A stretch of DNA of 35,750 bases from Candidatus Gastranaerophilales bacterium (GTDB lineage Bacteria > Cyanobacteriota > Vampirovibrionia > Gastranaerophilales > Gastranaerophilaceae), in contig CALVAZ010000045.1 in NCBI GenBank assembly GCA_944325675.1, forward strand, positions 1 to 35,750, given 5' to 3'. This document shows, in pieces, positions 24,309-31,550 of the stretch. The translations under genes and the position numbers were made by a program. Each line of letters begins with the position of its first letter. Positions within the stretch are counted from its first letter, which is position 1. A model generated the notes under the pieces. The model worked only from the letters and a program-made list of their open reading frames with translations, was not told the DNA's origin and did not search any database.

Positions 24309-24699
24309 ATACTTCTGTTACCGAAATACTTGTTATACCTGAATTTCTTGCGCTATCCATTAATTTGACAACGGCACCGTGTGTTGCATCGCCGTCTGAT
24401 TCAATCATCATCCCGTCAGGATAATTCTTTGCAATTTGTTTTAGAGTACTTTCCAAATTGTCAGCTGTAACTTCTTCTCCCTCAATAAAATACCTGTCAT
24501 CAGCAGATACTGAAACTGAAAGAATTTTTGTTTCATCATTTTTTACTTGTTCCTGATCAACCATCTCCGGTACAGTCAAATTCAAACCCTGCTGATCAAG
24601 CAAAGGTGCTATGACCATCATTATAATTAACAGAACTAAGAAAATATCTGTCAACGGTGTTATATTTATTTCATTGAATGTATCACGATTTCTGGACAT
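24307..24699 (-). CDS. ExbD/TolR biopolymer transport protein, second copy
   Basis: 130 residues. A single membrane helix follows INITPLTDIFLVLLIIMMVI, with the conserved Asp18 that carries protons in ExbD/TolR proteins. The C-terminal periplasmic domain ends SVTEV. AGAGGG lies before the ATG. It is the last gene of the operon, 6 bases after another ExbD-like gene with the identical segment INITPLTDIFLVLLIIMMV; the periplasmic parts differ clearly. The two may form mixed dimers in one ExbB channel. Confidence 0.92.
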   Translation of the reverse strand: MSRNRDTFNEINITPLTDIFLVLLIIMMVIAPLLDQQGLNLTVPEMVDQEQVKNDETKILSVSVSADDRYFIEGEEVTADNLESTLKQIAKNYPDGMMIESDGDATHGAVVKLMDSARNSGITSISVTEV

Positions 24700-24705
24700 T
24701 TATTA

Positions 24706-25155
24706 TTACCCTCTGATTTCGTTGTCTTCCTTGAGCTCTTTTTGTTCTTTTTTTGATAAAGGTTCACCGGCAACGATTAATTTTTTATATTCTGCATCTT
24801 GTGCAGCATTCATTACTTTCATGATTTCCGAACTTTTCACTTGAGAATCTGCTTTTACAACCACTTCAGGTTTTTCAAGCATATCTCTTATCGCTAAAAG
24901 CTCATCAACCAATTGATCTGAAGTTATCTGTTTACCGTTGATAAACATCAAACCTTCTTTTGTAATAGCTACTTCGACTTTATTCTGTTCAATGGCAATT
25001 CCGCTATTTATTTCAGGTACTGAAATATTATTATCCATTGATTGGAATGTCGGTGCGACAACCATCATGATAATTAAAAGCACCAGAAAAATATCTGTCA
25101 GCGGTGTTATATTTATTTCTGTAAAAAGTTTACCTTTTTTAGAATTCATTGCCAT
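24706..25155 (-). CDS. ExbD/TolR biopolymer transport protein, first copy
   Basis: 149 residues. MAMNSKKGKLFTEINITPLT leads into the membrane helix, with the conserved Asp21. The periplasmic domain (NKVEVAITKEGLMFINGKQI ... VVVKADSQVKSSEIMKVMNA) is typical ExbD/TolR. A charged tail follows (SKKEQKELKEDNEIRG). AAGGA precedes the ATG; the gene lies 12 bases after exbB and 6 before the second exbD. Confidence 0.93.
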   Translation of the reverse strand: MAMNSKKGKLFTEINITPLTDIFLVLLIIMMVVAPTFQSMDNNISVPEINSGIAIEQNKVEVAITKEGLMFINGKQITSDQLVDELLAIRDMLEKPEVVVKADSQVKSSEIMKVMNAAQDAEYKKLIVAGEPLSKKEQKELKEDNEIRG

Positions 25156-25167
25156 CTTATTTAGTCC

Positions 25168-25815
25168 TTATATAGCGTTAGATGTAGGAGATGTAATTGT
25201 GGTTTCATCTTCTGAGTCAACAAAACTTAAGAAAAGTAATTTTATTAACTGAAAATCATCTTCGTAACGTTTAACAATTGATTGAAAAGAGTTATAGAAT
25301 ATAACCGCAACAATAGCAACCCCAAGACCGAAGGCAGTAGCAATCAATGCTGAACCGATACCCATAGCAACTGCTGCGGATTGGTTGCCTTGAACAGCCA
25401 AATCTTGGAATGTATACAGAATTCTTACAACTGTACCAAACAAACCTAAGAATGGCGCTACACCACCGATTGTACCAAGTATGGTCAAGTGGCTTTCAAG
25501 TTTTCTTGTAGCAAGCGCTGCTGCAATATCGAACGAACGGGAAAATCCGTTTCTTTGTTCTGAAAATATTCTCACAGCTTCTTCCGTAACTTCTCCGATT
25601 ACTCCGCCGCATTGAATTGCAAGATTTTGAGCACCTTGAAGATTGTCTTTTGCAAGTTCTTTTTGTAATTTAGGTATAAAAAGAACTACATCTCTTTTGT
25701 TTCTTTTGTAAAAAGAAAATCTGTTGATAACAACTGCAACAACCAATATTGAACATACCAAAATAGGCAGCAATACCGGCCAGTCAAGTTTGATTGAGTG
25801 TAATAATAATTCCAT
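25168..25815 (-). CDS. ExbB/TolQ/MotA-family proton channel protein
   Basis: 215 residues. It has an N-terminal membrane helix (LDWPVLLPILVCSILVVAVV), a cytoplasmic stretch (AAALATRKLESHLTILGTIG) and the two-helix MotA/TolQ/ExbB domain: GVAPFLGLFGTVVRILYTFQ and AVAMGIGSALIATAFGLGVA. With the two ExbD proteins it would form the proton-driven motor that powers the TonB-like protein encoded just upstream. GAGG precedes the ATG. The sequence does not decide between Exb and Tol function; no Pal, TolB or outer-membrane receptor is in the window. Confidence 0.94.
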   Translation of the reverse strand: MELLLHSIKLDWPVLLPILVCSILVVAVVINRFSFYKRNKRDVVLFIPKLQKELAKDNLQGAQNLAIQCGGVIGEVTEEAVRIFSEQRNGFSRSFDIAAALATRKLESHLTILGTIGGVAPFLGLFGTVVRILYTFQDLAVQGNQSAAVAMGIGSALIATAFGLGVAIVAVIFYNSFQSIVKRYEDDFQLIKLLFLSFVDSEDETTITSPTSNAI

Positions 25816-25845
25816 AGTTTTATCCTCTTTTTATGTACTTATTTT

Positions 25846-26991
25846 TTAGTTATATCCTGATGCTCCAAATACGTTATAGTCAAATGTAAATTGGATATCA
25901 ATACTTTGTCCTTTAAATTCCGCAGGCAAAGGTCTGAAAGGTGCGGTCAACTGAACTGCATTAATTGCGGCTTTGTCTGCACTTGGCAAGCCTGAAGATT
26001 TGAATACACTGCAAGAAAGCAATCTTCCGTCTTTTGCGATTTTAAATAAAAGAACAACACGTTTGCTTTCATTACCTTTAGGCGGATCCCAATTCATCTT
26101 TATTCTTCTTTGAAGATCTCTCATATAAGGTCCGAAATCAGGTTCTCTTATTGCATCAATACCTGGTCTGCCGCCACCGCCGCCTGGGTTTCCGATATTG
26201 CCTGTTCCTGTTCCGCCGCTTCCGCCTTGTGCAAGACGTGAGCCTGATGAAGAACTTCCGCCTGTCGGAGCCAGAGATGGTGCAGGCGCATAGCTTCCGC
26301 TGCTTCCACCTTTATTTGATGAACCTGAGCCGCTTATAGGACCTGTTGAATAGCTTCCTGATTTTGTTCCGCCTGCCGGTACAGGAACTTTAAATGCAGA
26401 TGAAGGCTTTTGGACTACCTTTGGTGTCATCGGCGGTTTCAAAGATGGACGTGCCGTTGGCGGCTGCGGTTTTGCCTGTTCAACAGCTTTTTGTTGTGCA
26501 GGTTGTGCAGCTGGTGCCGGTTTTTTAACAGGTTGTGCTGCCTTCGGTTGTTGTGCCGGTTTAGGTGTTTTTGCCGGTGTGCTTGCGGCAGGAGTTTGTG
26601 CAGGTCTTGCTTGCGATGGTGACGGAGAAGGCATTGATACCTTTTTCGTCGGGTCATTTACGCCGCCTGTCCTTGAATTCCTGTCAGCACGGTATGGTGT
26701 ATTTTTGTTTAAAGGAGTCTCCTCCCTATCTACCAATACAAATTCTATATCGTTAAGTTTTGGTTTCGGTCTTTCAAAAAGTGCAAAATGGATTCCGAAA
26801 AATGCCAGTATAACAAACACAAGCCAAGCTATAGCAAGAACAGACGGGTGCAGAATAGTTGAAATTACGATGGATTTTTTTAGTGTTAATTCATCTTTAT
26901 CTTCCCGCAAAACTGCCGGCGTTGTGTAGCTATTATCTTCGCTTGACTCTTCTTCAATTGTGTTATCTATATATTTCCCTAAGATAGACAT
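25846..26991 (-). CDS. TonB-family energy transducer
   Basis: 381 residues. A cytoplasmic N-terminus of ~40 residues precedes one membrane helix (SIVISTILHPSVLAIAWLVF) that keeps the TonB/TolA SxxxH motif as S44-T-I-L-H48. A long periplasmic spacer rich in Pro, Ala, Lys and Gln (about 115-200) follows, then a Gly/Ser-rich stretch (205-280). The C-terminal TonB domain starts at DFGPYMRDLQRRIKMNWDPP and includes VVLLFKIAKDGRLLSCSVFK and GLPSADKAAINAV. The operon with ExbB and two ExbD supports energy transfer to the outer membrane. AAGGGAAAA precedes the ATG. The spacer is longer than in E. coli TonB (239 residues in all). Confidence 0.93.
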   Translation of the reverse strand: MSILGKYIDNTIEEESSEDNSYTTPAVLREDKDELTLKKSIVISTILHPSVLAIAWLVFVILAFFGIHFALFERPKPKLNDIEFVLVDREETPLNKNTPYRADRNSRTGGVNDPTKKVSMPSPSPSQARPAQTPAASTPAKTPKPAQQPKAAQPVKKPAPAAQPAQQKAVEQAKPQPPTARPSLKPPMTPKVVQKPSSAFKVPVPAGGTKSGSYSTGPISGSGSSNKGGSSGSYAPAPSLAPTGGSSSSGSRLAQGGSGGTGTGNIGNPGGGGGRPGIDAIREPDFGPYMRDLQRRIKMNWDPPKGNESKRVVLLFKIAKDGRLLSCSVFKSSGLPSADKAAINAVQLTAPFRPLPAEFKGQSIDIQFTFDYNVFGASGYN

Positions 26992-27014
26992 TTTTCCCTT
27001 TTTATATGAACCTC

Positions 27015-27052
27015 GTAATAATTTTATTTTAAATCCAAAATAAAATTATTAC
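27015..27052. other. Perfect 16-bp inverted repeat between operon genes
   Basis: GTAATAATTTTATTTT (27015-27030) and its exact complement (27037-27052) flank a 6-base loop. It lies between the gene ending at 27061 and tonB. No U run follows, so it is more likely an mRNA-processing or stabilising hairpin, or an attenuator, than a full terminator. Confidence 0.6.
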
Positions 27053-27060
27053 CTAATTTA

Positions 27061-27807
27061 CTAATAATTAGTCTGATTTAAAGTAGGTGCTACCGTGATA
27101 GGTTGGGTAAGTACTAAATCTATTGTGGCATTTGCTGGAATCTCGACATCGTTTCCTTTATCCCAAATTGATTTTGCTAACCCGATACCTCCGCCTGCTG
27201 CGGTTGCAAGCGCTGTCCCTTTTCCGAGATCACCGCCTGATAATGCACTCACAACAACACCTGTAACTGCTCCGGCTCCTGCACCTATTGCAACATCTTT
27301 TGTGTATTCTTTTGTTACATCTACTTTAGTTCCTCCCACCAAAACGCCTGTGTTATCGTTGGTTTTGATAACGGCTGATATAGGTATTTGAATACCGTAT
27401 GGAGTTACTATTTGGGTAAATCTTACTAATAATTTACCATTCATACTTCCACGTTTTGCTTTGGAAACTTCAAGAACTGTACCGGTTACTGAACTTCCTG
27501 CCGGTGCAATGAGATTATTTCCGTAGTAAAAATCCGAACCTAGTGCAACAGTGACATTTTGCCCCAAGGTTAGATTATTTGAGCTTAAAGGTGTTGTCAC
27601 AACGGTTTTAAATTCCTGTCCTGCAGGAACCGATACAACACTTCCTTTAAGTGTGTTATTGTTAAAATTATAATTGTTTTGTTGATAATAGTTTGGTTGA
27701 TATAACGGTGCAGGAGTATTTTGGGTATAATTGAAATTTGCAGCTGCAAACGTTGTAGTACTTGTCAAAAGTATGGTTACAAGTAATATATTTAATTTTT
27801 TAGACAT
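27061..27807 (-). CDS. Exported glycine-zipper protein of the TonB operon
   Basis: 248 residues with a signal peptide (MSKKLNILLVTILLTSTTTF, cleaved near AAA). An Asn/Gln/Tyr-rich linker follows (YQPNYYQQNNYNFNNN), then a beta-rich domain (KGSVVSVPAGQEFKTVVTTP ... GSSVTGTVLEVSKAKRGSMN) and a glycine-zipper hairpin (AIGAGAGAVTGVVVSALSGG ... GGGIGLAKSIW). The PAG-x-EF and SSVTGTV motifs recall the beta-barrel domain of TrbI/VirB10-like proteins. It shares this plan with the upstream gene at 27858. AAGGGGAG precedes the ATG. The position before tonB suggests an envelope role, perhaps an outer-membrane-associated partner. Confidence 0.8.
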   Translation of the reverse strand: MSKKLNILLVTILLTSTTTFAAANFNYTQNTPAPLYQPNYYQQNNYNFNNNTLKGSVVSVPAGQEFKTVVTTPLSSNNLTLGQNVTVALGSDFYYGNNLIAPAGSSVTGTVLEVSKAKRGSMNGKLLVRFTQIVTPYGIQIPISAVIKTNDNTGVLVGGTKVDVTKEYTKDVAIGAGAGAVTGVVVSALSGGDLGKGTALATAAGGGIGLAKSIWDKGNDVEIPANATIDLVLTQPITVAPTLNQTNY

Positions 27808-27857
27808 AAATGCTCCCCTTTCTTTATTTCACATTATATTTTATTATTTGGAAGTTG

Positions 27858-28466
27858 TCAATTTGTTAATGTGTGTGTTATGTAGGCAGGTGATGTTAAA
27901 ATAATAAGGCCTTCTTCTCCTGCATTTACTTTTGTGTGTTCGCCCATTTTACGTTTTGCGCCTGGTCTTATTTGTAGTGTTGGACCGCGGTGTGACCAGA
28001 ATCTTCCCTGGAATTTTTGTTGAAAATGAGGAACTTTAACATATTCTGCCGGTGCCGTAAGCCCCCCGCCTATCAAGTTGTCGTTTGAAGTGTATATATA
28101 TCCTTTTATCGGAATTTCAAACGTATCGGAAAGAAGCAATTTTGTTACTTTAATTTTCATTGATGCATGTGTTCCTACAACTGGCTCGTTAATTTTTTCA
28201 ATATACCCATAAAATTCGGTACCTTTTGGAATTACATTTGTTTCATGAAGGTATAAATCATTTGTAGAAATGAATTTGACCTTATAGCCCTCGGGACAAT
28301 ATTCGGTTGAAATTTCTTGAGTATTTATAATTGGAATAAAGGTCCCTGCAGGGAGTTCTATTCCGTCATAATCTCTCATTGGAAGTTGAATGTTATCCAA
28401 CTCATCAGCAAAACAGTAATTGCTAAATCCAAATAACAAAATTAAAGTTAACAATATTTTTTTCAT
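27858..28466 (-). CDS. Exported unknown protein, first gene of the TonB operon
   Basis: 202 residues with a signal peptide (MKKILLTLILLFGFSNYCFA). The mature part is beta-rich: ELPAGTFIPIINTQEISTEY, NVIPKGTEFYGYIEKINEPV, SMKIKVTKLLLSDTFEIPIK. The alternating PAGT/PKGT turns resemble those of the downstream gene, so the two are probably distant paralogues. The C-terminus (PGAKRKMGEHTKVNAGEEGL) is basic. No Shine-Dalgarno: TATAAT ends 7 bases before the ATG, with TTGATA 16 bp further up. Function unknown. Confidence 0.8.
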   Translation of the reverse strand: MKKILLTLILLFGFSNYCFADELDNIQLPMRDYDGIELPAGTFIPIINTQEISTEYCPEGYKVKFISTNDLYLHETNVIPKGTEFYGYIEKINEPVVGTHASMKIKVTKLLLSDTFEIPIKGYIYTSNDNLIGGGLTAPAEYVKVPHFQQKFQGRFWSHRGPTLQIRPGAKRKMGEHTKVNAGEEGLIILTSPAYITHTLTN

Positions 28467-28473
28467 AATTGTT

Positions 28474-28501
28474 ATTATAACAGTTTTTCAGGAAATATCA
28501 A
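28474..28501 (-). promoter_or_regulatory. Leaderless-type promoter of the TonB operon
   Basis: TTGATA (28501-28496), 16-bp spacer, TATAAT (28479-28474) with an extended-10 TG. The -10 ends 7 bases before the ATG at 28466, so the operon message probably begins at or next to the start codon. Confidence 0.65.
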
Positions 28502-28629
28502 CATAACAAGATTCTTGCAGATGTAATAGCTTTATAATTGTTAAAAATGTAAATATTTTTTCAGCATACGCAATTTCATATAAAAAAAATACTTTATATA
28601 AATGTGTATAGTGTTAGGTGTGTCAAATT

Positions 28630-29184
28630 ATGGCAAATCCAGTTTCTTCATTAATATTTGCATATAGAAATGTTGGAAAAACCGAAAACGGTGAGATTGG
28701 CAGAGCGCCTGTTGCAGCTGCTCAGGGTATAAATGTGTGCGGAGAGGTTGCAAAATATAATAAAGCTATTGCAAAGGGCGCTGATGCTGCCGTGAGTGTT
28801 TTTGAAAATTTGGCACAAAAGAGTAAACCGGTTGATTACGCACTAAAGGGTGTTAAATGGGCAACAAAAAATGTAAATCCTTTGATTTGCGTATCAGGTG
28901 GTATAAAAGTTGCAATGGCAGAGGATAAGGCATCTGCTGCTATAACTGAGGTTGCTGCACTATCAGGAATGTTTGCAGGTGAAAGTGCTGCTAAAAAAGT
29001 TTTGCCAAGTTTAATAAAAAAGCTTCCTGTTGGAAACAAGGTTGGAATGATAATTAATGGTTTATTGTTTGTTGGCGCATCAATCGCTTCATATTGCGGT
29101 GGTGAATATTTAGGTAAAATTTTGGCAAAAGATGTTGAAGCAAGTTGGGATTTCAAGTCCCAAAAAATCAATCAAATGGCTTAA
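28630..29184 (+). CDS. Hypothetical Ala/Gly-rich protein
   Basis: 184 residues from the ATG at 28630 (MANPVSSLIFAYRNVGKTEN); a GTG at 28618 would add four residues. The chain alternates helices rich in Ala, Gly and Lys (AKYNKAIAKGADAAVSVFEN). A hydrophobic stretch near the C-terminus (VGMIINGLLFVGASIASYCG) could be one membrane helix. No signal peptide. I do not recognise a family. A weak AGG lies about 12 bases upstream, and TATAGT around 28608-28613 may be the -10. Confidence 0.7.
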   Translation: MANPVSSLIFAYRNVGKTENGEIGRAPVAAAQGINVCGEVAKYNKAIAKGADAAVSVFENLAQKSKPVDYALKGVKWATKNVNPLICVSGGIKVAMAEDKASAAITEVAALSGMFAGESAAKKVLPSLIKKLPVGNKVGMIINGLLFVGASIASYCGGEYLGKILAKDVEASWDFKSQKINQMA

Positions 29185-29203
29185 GTAAATTGTTTTTTCG
29201 ATA

Positions 29204-29212
29204 TGTTATAAT
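29204..29212 (+). promoter_or_regulatory. Extended -10, leaderless-type promoter of the SpoIID-domain gene
   Basis: TG-T-TATAAT ends 6 bases before the ATG at 29219; no good -35. Confidence 0.6.
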
Positions 29213-29218
29213 GCTTAT

Positions 29219-30091
29219 ATGAAAAAGATTGTTATAGCATTATTTTTAATTAATTTTTTATGTCAAAATCCTTGTTATGCTATAAAGATAGGGCTTCAGA
29301 CTGCTGTAAAAGAAATTGGTATTGGTGCAAGTACTGAGGCAGTAATTATTGATGCAAATACCAATCATAGCGTATGTTCTTTAGATGCTATGAAGGGTTA
29401 TGAAGTAAGGCCATACAGAAACAAACTTGCTATAAAGTACAACGGAAAGTATTATAAAATTGATAGCGATAATGTTGTTCTTAAGACGGAAAAAGAAGGT
29501 TTTGTAAGTGTAAAAAATAAGTGGTATCGCGGGAATTTAATGATACAAAACAAAGAAGGCAAAATTACCGTGATAAACGATGTCAATATTGAGGATTACA
29601 TCAAAGGTGTAGTTCCGTCAGAAATGCCTTCAGGTTGGGAAGCTGAGGCTTTGAAGGCTCAGGCAATAGCGGCAAGAAGTTTTGCACTTGCAAATCTTGG
29701 TAAGCGTGCTAAATTTGGATATGATTTAAATGACACCACAGAAGATCAGGTATATGGGGGTGCAACCGCCGAAACTTCAAAGACTAATCAAATTGTTGAA
29801 GATACAAAGGGGCTTGTTTTAATTTATGATTTAAAAATTATACCGGCATATTATTCTGCCTCTGCCGGCGGACAAACTATAAATGCTTCTGCAGCTTGGG
29901 GAAATGATTTGCCGTTCATAAGGTCGGTTCCTTCTTATGATGACAATGTAAAGAAAAACGGGCATGGTGTCGGTATGTCGCAGCATGGTGCCAATAATCT
30001 TGCAAAACAAGGCTATAACGCATATCAAATTTTACAATATTTTTACAAAAATGTTAAGTTTGCCCGTATAAACCCAGAGTACTATCATTAG
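29219..30091 (+). CDS. SpoIID/LytB-domain protein, probable peptidoglycan lytic enzyme
   Basis: 290 residues with a signal peptide (MKKIVIALFLINFLCQNPCYA). The SpoIID domain occupies most of the rest. INDVNIEDYIKGVVPSEMPS followed by GWEAEALKAQAIAARSFALA contains the catalytic-type glutamate (PSEMP). Further motifs are YYSASAGGQTINASAAWGND and the C-terminal GHGVGMSQHGANNLAKQGYN that closes SpoIID/LytB domains. Such enzymes cleave glycan strands lacking stem peptides; outside spore formers they are known in cyanobacteria and relatives. No sporulation genes are nearby, so cell-wall remodelling in division or growth is the better guess. Confidence 0.92.
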   Translation: MKKIVIALFLINFLCQNPCYAIKIGLQTAVKEIGIGASTEAVIIDANTNHSVCSLDAMKGYEVRPYRNKLAIKYNGKYYKIDSDNVVLKTEKEGFVSVKNKWYRGNLMIQNKEGKITVINDVNIEDYIKGVVPSEMPSGWEAEALKAQAIAARSFALANLGKRAKFGYDLNDTTEDQVYGGATAETSKTNQIVEDTKGLVLIYDLKIIPAYYSASAGGQTINASAAWGNDLPFIRSVPSYDDNVKKNGHGVGMSQHGANNLAKQGYNAYQILQYFYKNVKFARINPEYYH

Positions 30092-30187
30092 ACGTTTTTT
30101 ATCCTCAAAATAGCTTGTGTGGTTAGGTTTTAGTCATATATAACGGTGTATATCCACTGTATATTGCAAAAAAAAATAAAAAAGAGC

Positions 30188-30215
30188 TTGCCAAAACCAA
30201 AAAAAGTGTTATAAT
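30188..30215 (+). promoter_or_regulatory. Promoter of the HU gene
   Basis: TTGCCA (30188-30193), 16-bp spacer, TATAAT (30210-30215) with an extended-10 TG. It gives a leader of about 75 bases with AAGGAGG before the ATG at 30297. The remaining sequence from 30092 to 30187 holds nothing I can identify. Confidence 0.7.
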
Positions 30216-30296
30216 AAGTTTTGTCGATAGAAAAAAGCATGCGGAAAGAAAATGGTTTCTTGTTTACCGTAGGCAAAAGGAAGAAGGAGGTTCGTA

Positions 30297-30569
30297 ATGA
30301 ACAAAGAAGAATTAGTAAAAGAAGTATCAAAAAAAGCAAAAGTTTCTCAAAAAGCATCTGGTGATGTTATTGGTGCAACAATAGAAACAATTCAAAAAAC
30401 AGTTGCTAAAGGCAAAAAAGTAACATTAGTTGGCTTTGGTACTTTTGAACCACGTAAAAGAGCTGCTAGAACTGGTAGAAATCCACAAACTGGTGCAGTG
30501 TTGAAAATTGCTGCTAAAACAGTTCCTGCATTCTCAGCTGGTAAAAAATTCAAAGAACTTGTAAAATAG
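30297..30569 (+). CDS. hup: DNA-binding protein HU
   Basis: 90 residues, the usual size of HU. MNKEELVKEVSKKAKVSQKA is the N-terminal dimer helix pair. VTLVGFGTFEPRKRAARTGR is the family signature, and NPQTGAVLKIAAKTVPAFSA covers the end of the DNA-gripping arm. It compacts and bends DNA as a dimer. A strong AAGGAGG site, consensus-like promoter and GC-rich terminator fit high expression. One copy in this window. Confidence 0.96.
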   Translation: MNKEELVKEVSKKAKVSQKASGDVIGATIETIQKTVAKGKKVTLVGFGTFEPRKRAARTGRNPQTGAVLKIAAKTVPAFSAGKKFKELVK

Positions 30570-30588
30570 TTTCTTGAAAAATAGTATT

Positions 30589-30619
30589 CAAGCCGGTCAT
30601 TTATGACCGGCTTGTTTTG
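30589..30619 (+). terminator. Terminator of the HU gene
   Basis: An 11-bp perfect stem (CAAGCCGGTCA, 30589-30599, with TGACCGGCTTG, 30604-30614), 4-base loop, then TTTTG. Confidence 0.93.
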
Positions 30620-30648
30620 TTGCAAATTACTAAAAAATATGTTACAAT
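30620..30648 (+). promoter_or_regulatory. Outer promoter for the SD-led leader ORF of the second phase-variable pseudopilin
   Basis: TTGCAA (30620-30625), 17-bp spacer, TACAAT (30643-30648) with an extended-10 TG. Transcription from about 30655 covers GGAGG and the ATG at 30673. It begins directly at the end of the HU terminator. Confidence 0.7.
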
Positions 30649-30672
30649 TACCATAGCAAAGGAGGAAGGCAG

Positions 30673-30711
30673 ATGAAATTAGCAAACATCGGGGGGGGGC
30701 AACTCCTCTAA
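30673..30711 (+). CDS. Tiny SD-led leader ORF carrying a G9 tract (out-of-frame 5' extension of the pseudopilin)
   Basis: Twelve codons, MKLANIGGGQLL, ATG at 30673 and TAA at 30709-30711. AAAGGAGGAAGGCAG precedes the ATG, a full Shine-Dalgarno. The nine G (30691-30699) make its three Gly codons. The ATG is 92 bases before the pilin ATG at 30765, so it is out of frame by one; with ten G it would read GGG GCA ACT CCT onward with no stop into the pilin. The same layout occurs at 12085 on the minus strand. Confidence 0.6.
   Translation: MKLANIGGGQLL
30691..30699. repeat. Homopolymer tract G9
   Basis: Nine G in the context ATC-G9-CAACT, nearly the same 17 bases as at 12037-12053 (ATC-G9-CGACT). 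Candidate slipped-strand mispairing site ahead of a pseudopilin. Confidence 0.85.
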
Positions 30712-30729
30712 GTAGTTATAGTAAATATC

Positions 30730-30758
30730 TTGACACTATGGTCAACAAAAACTATAAT
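30730..30758 (+). promoter_or_regulatory. Perfect sigma-70 promoter of the second phase-variable pseudopilin (inner promoter)
   Basis: TTGACA (30730-30735), 17-bp spacer, TATAAT (30753-30758), all consensus. The -10 ends 6 bases before the ATG at 30765, giving a leaderless message. The layout is identical to that at 12007-11979 before the other tract-bearing pseudopilin. Confidence 0.8.
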
Positions 30759-30764
30759 TTATAT

Positions 30765-31550
30765 ATGCTGATTTATAGATTCAAAAAAGGATTTACTTTA
30801 GCGGAAGTTTTGATAACTCTAGGTATTGTTGGTGTGGTTGCGGCAATTACTATACCGACGATATCTAAGAATATACAAAATGCTGTATTAAAGAACCAAT
30901 TCAAGAAGTTTTACAGCACGTTTTCTCAGGCAGTATTCGGTATACAAACAATGAGTGGTAGACCTGTAAAATGTCATTATTGGACTACACAAGGTAATCC
31001 ATATACTAATAATTGTACGTTTACATGTGCTGTAAAAAATGAATTTGGTGTATGTATAAGTCAACTTATTTGTGCCGAAACAGGATTGCCGATTCCTTCT
31101 GACTATAATGGCCCTATGAGTGAATGTGAAAAATTTCAAGAAGAATTATTCATTAATACACTAAAAACAGTCAAAATATGCAAAGATCATGCATATGAAC
31201 AGGGTTGCTTACCAAAGGATTTCAGGGGCGCAGATATAGTCAATTCTGAAATAAACCCCGATGTGGAGTATGACCCAAATGGTAATTTTTCGGACAACAA
31301 TGTAAAAAATAATTATCCAGTTTCAGTTTTATCTGATGGAATATACATAATAGCTTATCCTCGTGAAATTCCTATTTATGCCGTTGATATAAATGGTTTC
31401 AAAGGCCCTAATAAGTGGGGTTATGATATATTCTCATTCATACTTAGGGGCAATTTGAATAGAGGAATTTCTGATATAATTGGTTCAAATTATGCGATAG
31501 AAGAAGGTGGTAAGACCTTTGAGCAAATGTACAATGAGAGTTTTAAATAG
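30765..31550 (+). CDS. Type IV-like pseudopilin (FTLAE type), candidate phase-variable
   Basis: 261 residues from the ATG at 30765 (MLIYRFKKGFTLAEVLITLG). The processing site is G before FTLAE, followed by the pilin helix (IVGVVAAITIPTISKNIQNA). The globular part has about nine cysteines. It ends with a pseudopilin core motif (YAVDINGFKGPNKWGYDIFS) and no lectin-like tail. An in-frame ATG at 30738 would add nine residues but lies inside the promoter spacer and has no Shine-Dalgarno. The frame is open from 30765 back through the promoter to the G9 tract. Convergent with rsmD, with an 8-base overlap of the 3' ends. Confidence 0.9.
   Translation: MLIYRFKKGFTLAEVLITLGIVGVVAAITIPTISKNIQNAVLKNQFKKFYSTFSQAVFGIQTMSGRPVKCHYWTTQGNPYTNNCTFTCAVKNEFGVCISQLICAETGLPIPSDYNGPMSECEKFQEELFINTLKTVKICKDHAYEQGCLPKDFRGADIVNSEINPDVEYDPNGNFSDNNVKNNYPVSVLSDGIYIIAYPREIPIYAVDINGFKGPNKWGYDIFSFILRGNLNRGISDIIGSNYAIEEGGKTFEQMYNESFK

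Noticed and set aside
26151-26929. ORFs overlapping tonB on both strands (Arg/Cys- or His/Gln/Arg-rich products)
   Set aside because: The Pro/Ala/Gly-rich repeats of TonB keep other frames open; the products have no plausible fold or start signals.
28067-28078. Run of six C within the gene at 27858
   Set aside because: Too short for efficient slippage and fully explained by Gly codons in the frame.
30765-31550. Second tract-bearing pilin as another DGR target
   Set aside because: Its 3' end has ordinary AT-rich codons and the standard DxNGFKGPNKWGxD pseudopilin ending; no NNC-rich block.
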